Assembly: GCA_039654915.1 (NCBI GenBank)
Contig: CM077593.1
Span: 36,612,501 to 36,676,500 of the forward strand
DNA length: 64,000 nucleotides
Direction: 5' to 3'
DNA from: Aquilaria yunnanensis
Lineage: Eukaryota > Streptophyta > Magnoliopsida > Malvales > Thymelaeaceae
Part shown: positions 53,866 to 64,000 of the stretch, piece by piece
Layout of the letters: each line of letters starts with the position of its first letter
Position numbering within the stretch: position 1 is the first letter of the stretch
Notes under the pieces: generated by a model
Told to the model about the DNA's origin: nothing
Seen by the model: the letters and a program-made list of their open reading frames with translations, nothing else
Databases searched by the model: none
Position numbers and translations under genes: made by a program

Positions 53866-54776
53866 GTAGAGGTTCTAAACAAATCTCCTTAACCTCAAAC
53901 TCAATCAAATTTTCAAACACAGTCAATTTTTCTTGAACGATAGGAGAGTTCCTGTCGTAGAGGTTCTAAGAAAAGCTCCTTAACCTCAAACTCAATCAAA
54001 TTTTCAAACACAGTCAATTTCTCTTCAACGATAGGAGAACTCCCGTCATTGAGGTTCTAAGGAAAGCTCCTTAACCTCAAACTCAATCAAATTTTCAAAT
54101 ATAGTCAAGTTTTCTTCAAGGATAGGAGAGTTCCTGTGGTAGTGGTTCTCAGGAGAGCTCCTTAACGTTAAACTCAATTAATTTTTAAGACACAGTCAAT
54201 TTTTCTTCAACGATAGGAGAATTCCTGTCGTTGAGGTTCTAAGGAAAGCTCCTTAACCTCAAACTCAATCAATTTTTCAAATGCAGTGAATTTTTCTTCA
54301 ACGATAGGAGAGTTCCTGTCGTAGAGGTTCTAAACAAATCTCCTTAACCTCAAACTCAATCAAATTTTCAAACACAGTCAATTTTTCTTGAACGATAGGA
54401 GAGTTCCTGTCGTAGAGGTTCTAAGAAAAGCTCCTTAACCTCAAACTCAATCAAATTTTCAAACACAGTCAATTTCTCTTCAACGATAGGAGAACTCCCG
54501 TCATTGAGGTTCTAAGGAAAGCTCCTTAACCTCAAACTCAATCAAATTTTCAAATATAGTCAAGTTTTCTTCAAGGATAGGAGAGTTCCTGTGGTAGTGG
54601 TTCCCAGGAGAGCTTCTTAACGTTAAACTCAATTAATTTTTGAGACACAGTCAATTTTTCTTCAACGATAGGAGAATTCCTGTCGTTGAGGTTCTAAGGA
54701 AAGCTCCTTAACCTCAAACTCAATCAATTTTTCTTCAACGATAGGAGAGTTCCTGTCGTAGAGGTTCTTAGGAAAG
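53866..54776 (+). repeat. 455-bp five-monomer tandem duplication inside D1
   Basis: GGTTCTAAAC at 53871 recurs at 54326, an offset of 455 bp (5 x 91). Both copies share GAACTCCCGTCATTGAGG, GTCAAGTTTTC and CTGTGGTAGTGG. D2 has only one copy (62978 region), so this expansion happened after D1 and D2 separated, or D2 lost a copy. The second copy ends in a 73-bp monomer (54704-54776) whose D2 counterpart is full length. Confidence 0.85.
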
Positions 54777-57700
54777 CTCCTTAACCTCAAACTAAAACAA
54801 TTTTTCAGACACAGTCAATTTTCTTCAACGTTAAGAGAGTTCCTGTCATAGAGGTTCTAAGGAAAGCTCCTTAACCTGAAACTCAATCAATTTTTCAAAC
54901 GCAGTCAATTTTTATTCAACGATAGGAGAGTTCCTGTCGTAGAGGTTCTAACGAAATCTCCTTAACCTCAAACTTCAAGCAATTTTTCAAACAGAGTCAA
55001 TTTTTCTTGAACGATAGGAGAGTTCCAGTCGTAGAGGTTCTATGGAAAGCTCCTTAAGCTCAAACTAAATGAAATTTCCAAACACAGTCAATTTTTCTTC
55101 AACGATAGGAGAGTTCCTGTCGTAGACGTTCTAACAATATCTCCTTAACCGCAAACTCATTCAATTTCTCAAACACAGTCAATTTTTCTTGAACGATAGG
55201 AGAGTTCCTATCGTAGAGGTTCTAAGGAAAGCTCCTTAACCTCAAACTGAATCAAATTTCCAAACACAGTCAATTTTTCTTCAACGATAGGAGATTTCCT
55301 GTCATAGAGGTTCTAAGGAAAGCGCCTTAACCTCAAACTCAATTAAATTTTCAAACGCAGTCAATTTTTCTTCAACGATAGAAGAGTTCGTATCATTGAG
55401 GTTCTAAGGAAAGCTCCTTAACCTCAAACTTAATCAATTTTTCAAACACAGTCAATTTTTCTTCAACGATAGGAGAGTTCCTGTCGTAAAGGTTCTCCGG
55501 AAAGCTCCTTAACCTCAAACTCAATTAATTTTTCAAACACAGTCAATTTTTCTTCAATGATCGGAGAGTTCCTGTCGTAGAGGTTCTAAGGAAAGCTCCT
55601 TAACCTCAAACTGAATCAAATTTTCAAACACAGTCAATTCTTCCTCAATGATAGGAGAGTTCCTGTCGTAGACGTTTTAAGGAAAGCTTCTTAACCTCAC
55701 ACGCAATCAATTTTTTAAGTACAGTCAATTTTTCTTCAACGATAGGAGAGTTCCTGTTGTAAAGGTTCTAAGGAAATCTCCTTAACCTCAAACTCAATCA
55801 AATTTTCAAACACAGTCAATTTTTCTTCAACGATAAGAGAGTTCCTGTCGTTGAGGTTCTAAGGAAAGCTTTTCAACCTCAAACTCAAAAATTTTTTCAA
55901 ACAAAGTCAATTTTTCTTCAACGATAGGAGAGTTCCTGTCGTAGAGGTTCTAAGGAAAGCTCCTTAACCTCAAACTGAATCAAATTTTCAAACACAGTCA
56001 ATTTTTCTTCAACGATAGGAGAGTTCCTGTCGCAGAGGTTCTAAAGAAATCTCCTTAACCTCAAACTCAATCAAATTTTCAAACACAGTCAATTTTTCTT
56101 CAACAATAGGAGAGTTCCTGTCGTAGAGGTTCTAAGAAAAGCTCCTTAACCTCAAACTCAATCAAATTTTCAAACACAGTCAATTTCTCTTCAACGATAG
56201 GAGAACTCCTGTCATTGAGGTTCTAAGGAAAGCTCCTTAACCTCAAACTCAATCAATTTTTCAAATACAGTCAATTTTTCTTCAACGATAGGAGAGTTCC
56301 TGTCGTAGTGGTTCTCAGGAAAGCTCCTTAACGTTAAACTCAATCAATTTTTGAGACACAGTCAATTTTCTTCAACGATAGGAGGGTTCCTGTCGTAGAT
56401 GTTGTAAGTAAAGCTCCTTAACCTCAAACTCAATCAATTTTTCAAACACAGTCAATTTTTCTTCAACGATAGGAGAGTTCCTGTTGTAAAGGTTCTAAGG
56501 AAATCTCCTTAACCTCAAACTCAATCAAATTTTCAAACACAGTCAATTTTTCTTCAACGATAAGAGAGTTCCTGTCGTTGAGGTTCTAAGGAAAGCTCTT
56601 CAACCTCAAACTCAAAATAATTTTCAAAAACAGTAAATTTTTCTTCAACGATACGAGAGTTCCTCTCGTAGAGGTTCTAAGGAATGCTCCTTAACCTCAA
56701 ACTCAAAAAATTTTTCAACCAGAGTCAAATTTTCTTCAACGATAGGAGAGTTTCTGTTGTAGAGGTTCTAAGGAAATGTCCTTAACCTCAAACTCAATCA
56801 ATTTTTCAAACACAGTCAATTTTTCTTCAACGATAGGAAAGTTCCTATCGTAGAGGTTCGAACGAAATCTCCTTAACCTCAAACTTCAAGCATTTTTACA
56901 AACAGAGTAAATTTTTCTTGAACGATAGAAGAGTTCCTGTTGTAGAGGTTCTAAGGAAAGCTCCTTAACCTCAAACTGAATCAAATTTTCAAACACAGTC
57001 ATTTTTTCTTCAACGATAGGAGAGTTCCTGTCATAGAGGTTCTCAAGAAATCTCCTTAACCACAAACTTAATCAAATTTTCAAACACAGTCAATTTTTCT
57101 TCAACGATAGGAGAGTTCCTGTCGTAGAGGTTCTAAGGAAAGCTCCTTAACCTCAAACTCAATCAAATTTTCAAACACAGTCAATTTCTCTTCAACGATA
57201 GGAGAACTCCTGTCATTGAGGTTCTAAGGAAAGCTCCTTAACCTCAAACTCAACCAATTTTTCTAATACAGTCAATTTTTTTTCAACGATAGAAGAGTTC
57301 CTGTCGTAGTGGTTCTCAGGAAAGCTCCTTAACGTTAAACTCAATCAATTTTTGAGACACAGTCAATTTTCTTCAACGATAGGAGGGTTCCTGTCGTAGA
57401 GGTTGTAAGGAAAGCTCCTTAACCTCAAACTCAATCAATTTTTCAAAAACAGTCAATTTTTCTTTAACCATGGGAGAGTTCCTGTCGTAGAGGTTCTATC
57501 GAAATCTCCTTCACCTCAAACTTCAAGCAATTTTTCAAACAGAGTCAATTTTTCTTGAACGATAGGACAGTTCCTGTCGTAGAGGTTCTAAGGAAAGCTA
57601 CTTAACCTCAAACTAAATCAAATTTTCAAACACAGTCAAATTTTCTTCAACGATAGGAGAGTTCCCGTCATAGAGGTTCTCAGGAAAGCTCCTTAACCTC

Positions 57701-58179
57701 AAACTCAATCAATTTTCCAAACACAGGCAATTTTTCTTCAATGAGAGGAGAGTTCCTGTCGTAGAGGTTCTTAGGAAAGCTCCTTAACCTCAAACTCAAT
57801 CAAATTTTTAAATACAGTCAATTTTTCTTCAACGATAGGAGAGTTCCTGTTGTAAAGGTTCTAAGGAAATCTCCTAAACCTCAAACTCAATCAAAGTTTC
57901 AAACACAGTCAATTTTTCTTCAACGATAAGAGAGTTCCTGTCGTTGAGGTTCTAAGGAAAGCACTTCGACATGAAACTCAAAATAATTTTCAAAAACAGT
58001 CAATTTTTCTTCAACGATACGAGAGTTCCGGTCGTAGAGGTTCTAAGGAAAGCTCCTTAACCTCAAACTCAATCAATTTTTCAAACACAGTCAATTTTTC
58101 TTCAACGATAGGAAAGTTCCTGTCGTAGAGGTTCTAACGAAATATTCTTAACCTCAAACTTCAAGCAATTTTTCAAATA

Positions 58180-61100
58180 CAGTCAATTTTTCTTCAACGA
58201 TAGGAGAATTCCTGTCGTTGAGGTTCTAAGGAAAGCTCCTTAACCTCAAACTCAATCAATTTTTCAAATACAGTCAATTTTTCTTCAACGACAGGAGAGT
58301 TCCTGTCGTAGAGGTTCTCAGGAAAGCTGCTTAACCTCAAACTCAATCAATTTTTCAGACACAGTCAATTTTCTTCAACGATAGGAGAGTTCCTCTTGTA
58401 GAGGTTCTAAGGAAAGGTCCTTAACCTCAAACTAAATCAAATTTTCAAACACAGTCAATTTTTCTTCAACGATAGAAGAGTTCCTGTCGTAGAGGTTCTA
58501 AGGAAATCTCCTTAGCCTCAAACTATAATCAATTTTTCAAACACAGTTAATTTTCCTTCAACGATAAGAGAATTCCTGTTGTCGAGGTTCTAAGGAAATC
58601 TCCTTAAACTTAAATTCAATCAATTTTTCTGCAACGATAGGAGAGTTCCTGTCATAGAGCTTCTAAGGAAAGCTTCTTAACCTTAAACTCAATCAAATTT
58701 TCAAACACTGTTAATTTTTCTTCAACTATGGAAGAGTTACTGCCGTAGAGGTTCTAAGGAAAGCTCCTTAACCTCAAACTCAATCAAAATTTCAAACACA
58801 GTCAATTTTTCTTCAATGATAGGTGAGTTCCTGTCGTAGTGGTTCTAAGGAAAGCTCCTTAACCTCAAACTCAATCAAATTTTCAAACACAGTCAATTTC
58901 TTTTCAACGATAGGAGAACTCCTGTCGCTGAGGTTCTAAAGAAAGCTCCTTAACCTCAAACTCAATCAATTTTTCAAATACAGTCAATTTTTCTTCAAGG
59001 ATAGGAGAGTTCCTGTCGTAGAGGTTCTCAGGAAAGCTCCTTAACCTTAAACTAAATCAATTTTTGAGACACAGTCAATTTTCTTCAACGATAGGAGAGT
59101 TCCTGTCATAGAGGTTGTAAGGAAAGCTCCTTAAACTCAAACTCAATCAATTTTTCAAATACAGTCAATTTTTCTTCAATGATTGGAGAGTTCCTGTCGT
59201 AGAGGTTATAATGAAATATCGTTGACCTGAAACTTCAAGCAATTTTTCAAACACAGTAAATTTTTCTTAAACGATAGAAGAGTTTCTATCGCAGAGGTTC
59301 TAAGGAAAGCTACTTAACCTCAAACTGAATCAAATTTTCAAAAACAGACAATTTTTTTTCAACGATAGGAGAGTTCCTGTCGTAGAGGTTCTAAGGAAAT
59401 CTCCTTAACATGAAACTCAATCAAATTTTCAAACACAGTCAATTTTTCTTCAATTCTAGGAGAGTTCCTGTCGTAGAGGTTCTAAGGAAAACTCCTTAAG
59501 CTCAAACTCAATCAAATTTTCAAAAATTGTCAATTTTTCTTCAACGATAGGAGAATTCCTGTCGTTGAGGTTCTAAGGAAAGCTCCTTAACCTCAAACTC
59601 AATCAATTTTTCAAATACAGTCAATTTTTCTTCAACGATAGAAGACTTCCTGTCGTAGAGGTTCTCAGGAAAGCTCCTTAACCTCAAAGTCAATCAATTT
59701 TTCAGACACAGTCAATTTTCTTCAACGATAGGAGAGTTCCTCTTGTAGAGGTTCTAAGGAAAGGTCCTTAACCTCAAACTAAATCAAATTTTCAAACACA
59801 GTCAATTTTTCTTCAACGATAGAAGAGTTCCTGTCGTAGAGGTTCTAAGGAAATCTCCTTAACCTCGAACTTCAATCAATTTTTCGAACACAGTCAATTT
59901 TGCTTCAACGATAAGAGAATTCTTGTTGTCGAGGTTTTAAGGAAATCTCCTTAAACTCAAATTCAATCAATTTTTCTTCAACGATAGGAGAGTTCCTGTC
60001 ATAGAGCTTCTAAGGAAAGCTTCTTAACCTCAAACTCAATCAAATTTTCAAACACTGTTAATTTTTCTTCAACGATGGGAGAGTTACTGCCGTAGAGGTT
60101 CTAAGGAAAGCTCCTTAACCTCAAACTCAATCAAATTTTCATATACAGTCAATTTTTCTCCAACGATAGGAGAGTTCCTATCGTAGAGGTTCTAACGAAA
60201 TCTCCTTAAACTCAAAGTTCAAGCAATTTTTCAAACAGGGTCAATTTTTCTTAAACGATAGGAGAGTTCCTGTCGTAGAGGTTCTAAGGAAAGCTCCTTA
60301 ACCTCAAACTGAATCAAAATTTGTCTTCAATGATTGAAGATTTCCTGTCGTAGAGGTTCTAAGGAAATCTCCTTAACCTCAAACGTCTACCAATTTTTCA
60401 AACGCAGTCAATTTTTCATCAACAATAAGACAATTCCTGTTGTCTAGATTCTAAGGAAATCTCCTTAACCTCAAATTCAATCAATTTTTCTGCAACTATA
60501 GGAGAGTTCCTGTCATAGAGGTTCTAAGGAAAGCTCCTTAACGTGAAACTCAATCAAATTTTCAAACATAGTCAATTTTTCTTCAATCATAGGAGGGTTC
60601 CTGTCATAGAGGTTCTAAGGAAAGCTGCTTAACCTCAAACTCAATAATTTTTCAACCACAGTCAATTTTCTTCAACGACAGGAGAGTTCCTGTTGTAGAA
60701 GTCCTAAGGAAAGCTCCTTAACCTCAAACTAAAACAAATTTTCAAACACAGTCAATTTTTCTTCAACGATAGAAGAGTTCCTGTCGTAGAGGTTCTAAGG
60801 AAATCTCCTTAACGTCAAACTTCAGCCAATTTTTCAAACACAGTCAATTTTTCTTCAATGATAAGAGAATTCCTGTTGTGGTGGTTATAAGGAAATCTCC
60901 TTAACCTCAACTTCAATCAATTTTTCTTCAACGATAAGAGAGTTCTTGTGATAGAGGTTCTAAGGAATGCTCCTTAACCTCAAACTTCATTCAATTTTTC
61001 AAACACAGTTAATTTTTTTCAACTATAAGAGAGTTCCTGTCGTTGAGGTTCTAACGAAATCTCCTTAACCTCAAACTTCAAGCAATTTTTCAAACAGAGT

Positions 61101-64000
61101 CAATTTTTGTTGAACGATAGGAGAGATCCTGTCGTAGGGGTTCTAAGGAAAGCTCCTTAACCTCAAACTGAATCAAATTTCCAAAACACAGTCAATTTTT
61201 CTTCAACGATAGGAGAGTTCCTGTCGTGGAGGTTCTAAGGAAATCTCCTTAACCTCAAACTTAATCAAATTTTCAAACATAGTCGATTTTTCTTCAACGA
61301 TAGGAGAGTTCCTCTCGTAGAGGTTCTAAGGAAAGCTCCTTAACCTCAAACTCAATCAAATTTTCAAACACAGTCAATATTTCTTCAATCATAGGAGATT
61401 TCTTGTCGTAGAGGTTCTAAGGAATGCTCCTTAACCTCAAACTCAATCAAATTTTCGAACACAGTCAATTTTTCTTCAACGATTGGAGAGTTCCTGTCGT
61501 AGAGGTTCCTGTCATAGAGGTTCTAGGGAATGCTCCTTAACCTCAAACTTCAATCAATTTTTTAAAACACAGTCAATTTTTCTTCAATGATAGTAGAGTT
61601 CCCGCCGTAGAAGTTTTAACGAAATCTCTTTAACCTCAAACTTCAAGCAATTTTTCAAACAGAGTGAATTTTTCTTGAACGATAGGAGAGTTCCTGTCGT
61701 TGAGGTTCTAAGGAATGCTCCTTAACCTCAAACTGAATCAAATTTCCGAACACAGTCAATTTTTCTTCAACGATAGGAGAGTTCGTGTCATAGAGGTTCT
61801 AAGGAAAGATCCTTAACCTTAAACTCAATCAAATTTTCAAACACAGTCAATTTTTCTTCAACGATAGAAGAGTTCCTGTCGTAGAGGTTCTAAGGAAAGC
61901 ACCTTAACCTCAAATTCAATCAAATTTTCAAACACAGTTAATTTTTCCTCAACGATAGGAGAGTTCCTGTCGTTGAGGTTCTAAGGAAATCTCCTTAACC
62001 TCAAACTCAATCAATTTTTCAAACAGAGTCAATTTTTCTTCAACGATAGGAGAGTTCCTGTCGTAAAGGTTCTCAGGAAAGCTCCTTAACCTCAAACTCA
62101 ATCAATTTTTCAAACACAGTCAATTTTTCTTCAACGATAGGAGAGTTCCTGTCTTAAAGGTTCAAAGGAAAGCTCCTTAACCTCAAACTCAATCAAATTT
62201 TCAAACACAGTCAATTTTTCTTCAACGATAGTAGAGTTCCTGTCGTAAAGGTTCTTAAGAAAGCTCCTTAACCTCAAACTCAATCAATTTTTCAAACACA
62301 GTCAATTTTTCTTCAATGATAGGAGAGTTCCTGTCGTAGAGGTTCTAAGGAAAGATCCTTAACCTCAAACTCAATCAAATTTCCAAACACAGTCAATTTT
62401 TCTTCAACAATAGGAGAATTCCTGTCGTTGAGGTTCTAAGGAAAGCTCCTTATCCTCAAACTCAATCAATTTTTCAAATACAGTGAATTTTTCTTCAACG
62501 ATAGGAGAGTTCCTGTCGTAGAGGTTCTCAGGAAAGCTCCTTAACGTCAAACTTAAACAATTTTTCAGACACAGTCAATTTTCTTCAACGATAAGAGAGT
62601 TCCTATCATAGAGGTTCTAAGTAAAGCTAGTTAACCTGAAACTCAATCAATTTTTCAAACGCAGTCAATTTTTCTTCAACGATAGGAGAGTTCCTGTCGT
62701 AGACGTTCTAACGAAATCTCCTTAACCTCAAACTTCAAGAAATATTTCAAACAGAGTCATTTTTTCTTGAACGATAGGAGAGTTCCCGTCGTAGAGGTTC
62801 TATGGAAAGCTCCTTAAGCTCAAACTGAATCAAATTTCCAAACACAATCACTTTTTCTTCAACGATAGGAGAGTTCCCGTCGTTGAGGTTCTAAGGAAAG
62901 CTCCTTAACCTCAAACTGAATCAAAATTTCAAACACAGTCAATTTTTCTTCAACGATAGGAGAGTTCCTGTCGTAGAGGTTCTAAACAAATCTCCTTAAC
63001 CTCAAACTCAATCAAATTTTCAAACACAGTCAATTTTTCTTGAACGATAGGATAGTTCCTGTCGTAGAGGTTCTAAGAAAAGCTTCTTAACCTCAAACTC
63101 AATCAAATTTTCAAACACAGTCAATTTCTCTTCAACGATAGGAGAACTCCCGTCATTGAGGTTCTAAGGAAAGCTCTTTAACCTCAAACTCAATCAAATT
63201 TTCAAATATAGTCAAGTTTTCTTCAACGATAGGAGAGTTCCTGTCGTAGTGGTTCTCAGGAGAGCTCCTTAACGTTAAACTCAATCAACTTTTGAGACAC
63301 AGTCAATTTTTCTTCAACGATAGGAGAATTCCTGTCGTTGAGGTTCCAAGGAAAGCTCCTTAACCTCAAACTCAATCAATTTTTCAAATACAGTGAATTT
63401 TTCTTCAACGATAGGAGAGTTCCTGTCGTAGAGGTTCTCAGGAAAGCTCCTTAACCTCAAACTAAAACAATTTTTCAGACACAGTCAATTTTCTTCAACG
63501 ATAAGAGAGTTCCCGTCATAGAGGTTCTAAGGAAAGCTACTTAACCTGAAACTCAACCAATTTTTCAAACGCAGTCAATTTTTATTCAACGATAGAAGAG
63601 TTCCTGTCGTAGAGGTTCTAACGAAATCTCCTTAACCTCAAACTTCAAGCAATTTTTCAAACAGAGTCAATCTTTCTTGAACGATAGGAGAGTTCCTGTC
63701 GTAGAGGTTCTATGGAAAGCTCCTTAAGCTCAAACTGAATCAAATTTCCAAACAGAGTCAATTTTTCTTCAACGATAGGAGAGCTCCGGCCGTAGAGGTT
63801 CTAACGAAATCTCCTTAACCTCAAACTCAATCAAATTTTCAAACATAGTCAATTTTTCTTCAACGATAGGGGAGTTCGTGTCGTTGAGGTTCTAAGGAAG
63901 GCTCCTTAACCTCAAACTCAATCAATTTTTCAAGCACAGTCAATTTTTCTTCAACGATAGGAGAGTTCCTGTCGTACAGGTTCTCAGGAAAGCTCCTTAA
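58180..64000 (+). repeat. Segment D macro-unit, copy 2 (D2), cut by the window end
   Basis: Second copy of D1. It has 73-bp monomers at 58600, 59947, 60461 and 60897, the 75-bp monomer at 60294, the 106-bp variant at 61490 and the cassette near 62566 and 63476. It runs to the last base of the window, so the array continues beyond it. Confidence 0.85.

Larger units (their letters stand above)
48893..58180 (+). repeat. Segment D macro-unit, copy 1 (D1)
   Basis: A ~9.29-kb unit matching 58180 onward. Offsets are 9286 bp at CTGCTTAACC (49041/58327) and at AAATTTGTCT (51031/60317), 9289 bp at the 106-bp variant (52201/61490), then 9380 and 9199 bp as single monomers are gained or lost. It contains 73-bp monomers at 49314, 50661, 51175, 51611 and 54704, a 75-bp monomer at 51008, the 106-bp variant, and the cassette region near 53367. 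55700-58145 holds E-like monomers, including a ~998-bp repeat near 56030-57410. Confidence 0.85.
1..64000 (+). repeat. 91-bp satellite array, fills the whole window
   Basis: Head-to-tail tandem repeat with a basic period of 91 bp. A typical monomer runs from 6575 to 6665 and the next begins at 6666. Landmarks in order are CTCCTTAACCTCAAAC, an A/T tract near monomer positions 21-30, ACACAG, a second A/T tract near 39-48, CAACGATAGGAGAG, TTCCTGTCGTAGAGG and TTCTAAGGAAAG. Every copy I read has the same orientation; I saw no inversion. Monomers differ by scattered substitutions and small indels and fall into recognisable variants such as ATCTCC, GCGCC, GCTACTT or GCACC at the start, and GTCGTTGAGG or GTTGTAAAGG near the end. 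Long satellite arrays of this kind are usually centromeric or pericentromeric in eukaryotes; that role is inference. No promoter, gene, tRNA, rRNA or mobile element was recognised anywhere in the window. Confidence 0.98.

Noticed and set aside
1..64000. CRISPR array (regular repeats)
   Set aside because: There are no unique spacers between short conserved repeats; the entire 91 bp repeats.
1..64000. Gene encoding a repetitive protein
   Set aside because: A 91-bp period and frequent stops in all frames exclude a long open frame; the longest frames are about 63 codons in 64 kb.
1..64000. Soybean centromere satellites (CentGm, 91-92 bp)
   Set aside because: The monomer length agrees, but the sequence does not resemble what I recall of that family. 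A database search would settle it.
1..64000. CENP-B box
   Set aside because: I looked for TTCG followed by a CGGGA core on both strands of the common monomer and found none; CAACGATAGG is only a superficial resemblance.

Overview
The whole 64 kb window is one uninterrupted block of tandem satellite DNA. The monomer is 91 bp, always head to tail in the same orientation, about 700 copies (64,000/91). I see no protein-coding gene, RNA gene, transposon, or unique sequence. A long, diverged AT-rich satellite (consensus about 37% GC) with nested higher-order repeats is typical of eukaryotic centromeric or pericentromeric heterochromatin. Substitutions concentrate at the CpG sites as TpG or CpA, which suggests a genome with CpG methylation (a plant, or an animal with germline methylation). 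I do not recognise the monomer as a named satellite, so no species is given.

Monomer anatomy, numbered from CTCCTTAACC: the first ~54 bases are nearly G-free and contain two A/T-tract elements 18 bp apart (TCAAATTTTC and TCAATTTTTC). The last ~37 bases are G-rich (GATAGGAGAG, TTCCTGTCGTAGAGG, TTCTAAGGAAAG). Across the monomer junction lies a 28-nt imperfect dyad able to pair 11 bp.

Layout, boundaries about +/-50 bp. 1-7,400: diverged left domain with 73-bp and 106-bp variant monomers and small tandem higher-order repeats (437 bp, 365 bp). 6,665-14,254: a segment present twice at a 5,026-bp offset (A1, A2), separated by a 728-bp eight-monomer repeat in two copies. 14,245-35,265: a ~9.25-kb segment present twice (B1, B2) at an 11,774-bp offset, apparently 98-99% identical by eye, with a third copy of the A segment (A3, 23,540-25,540) between them. 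35,270-38,800: irregular transition. 38,800-41,490: 619-bp and 1,149-bp repeats. 42,800-48,715: three copies of a 19- to 23-monomer unit. 48,893-64,000: a ~9.29-kb macro-unit, one full copy and a second running off the window end.

The array therefore has a layered history: 18-bp and 15-bp slippage inside monomers, gain or loss of whole monomers, amplification of 4- to 23-monomer units, and recent duplication of 9-12 kb blocks. All positions and offsets were read by hand; identity percentages are estimates, not computed.
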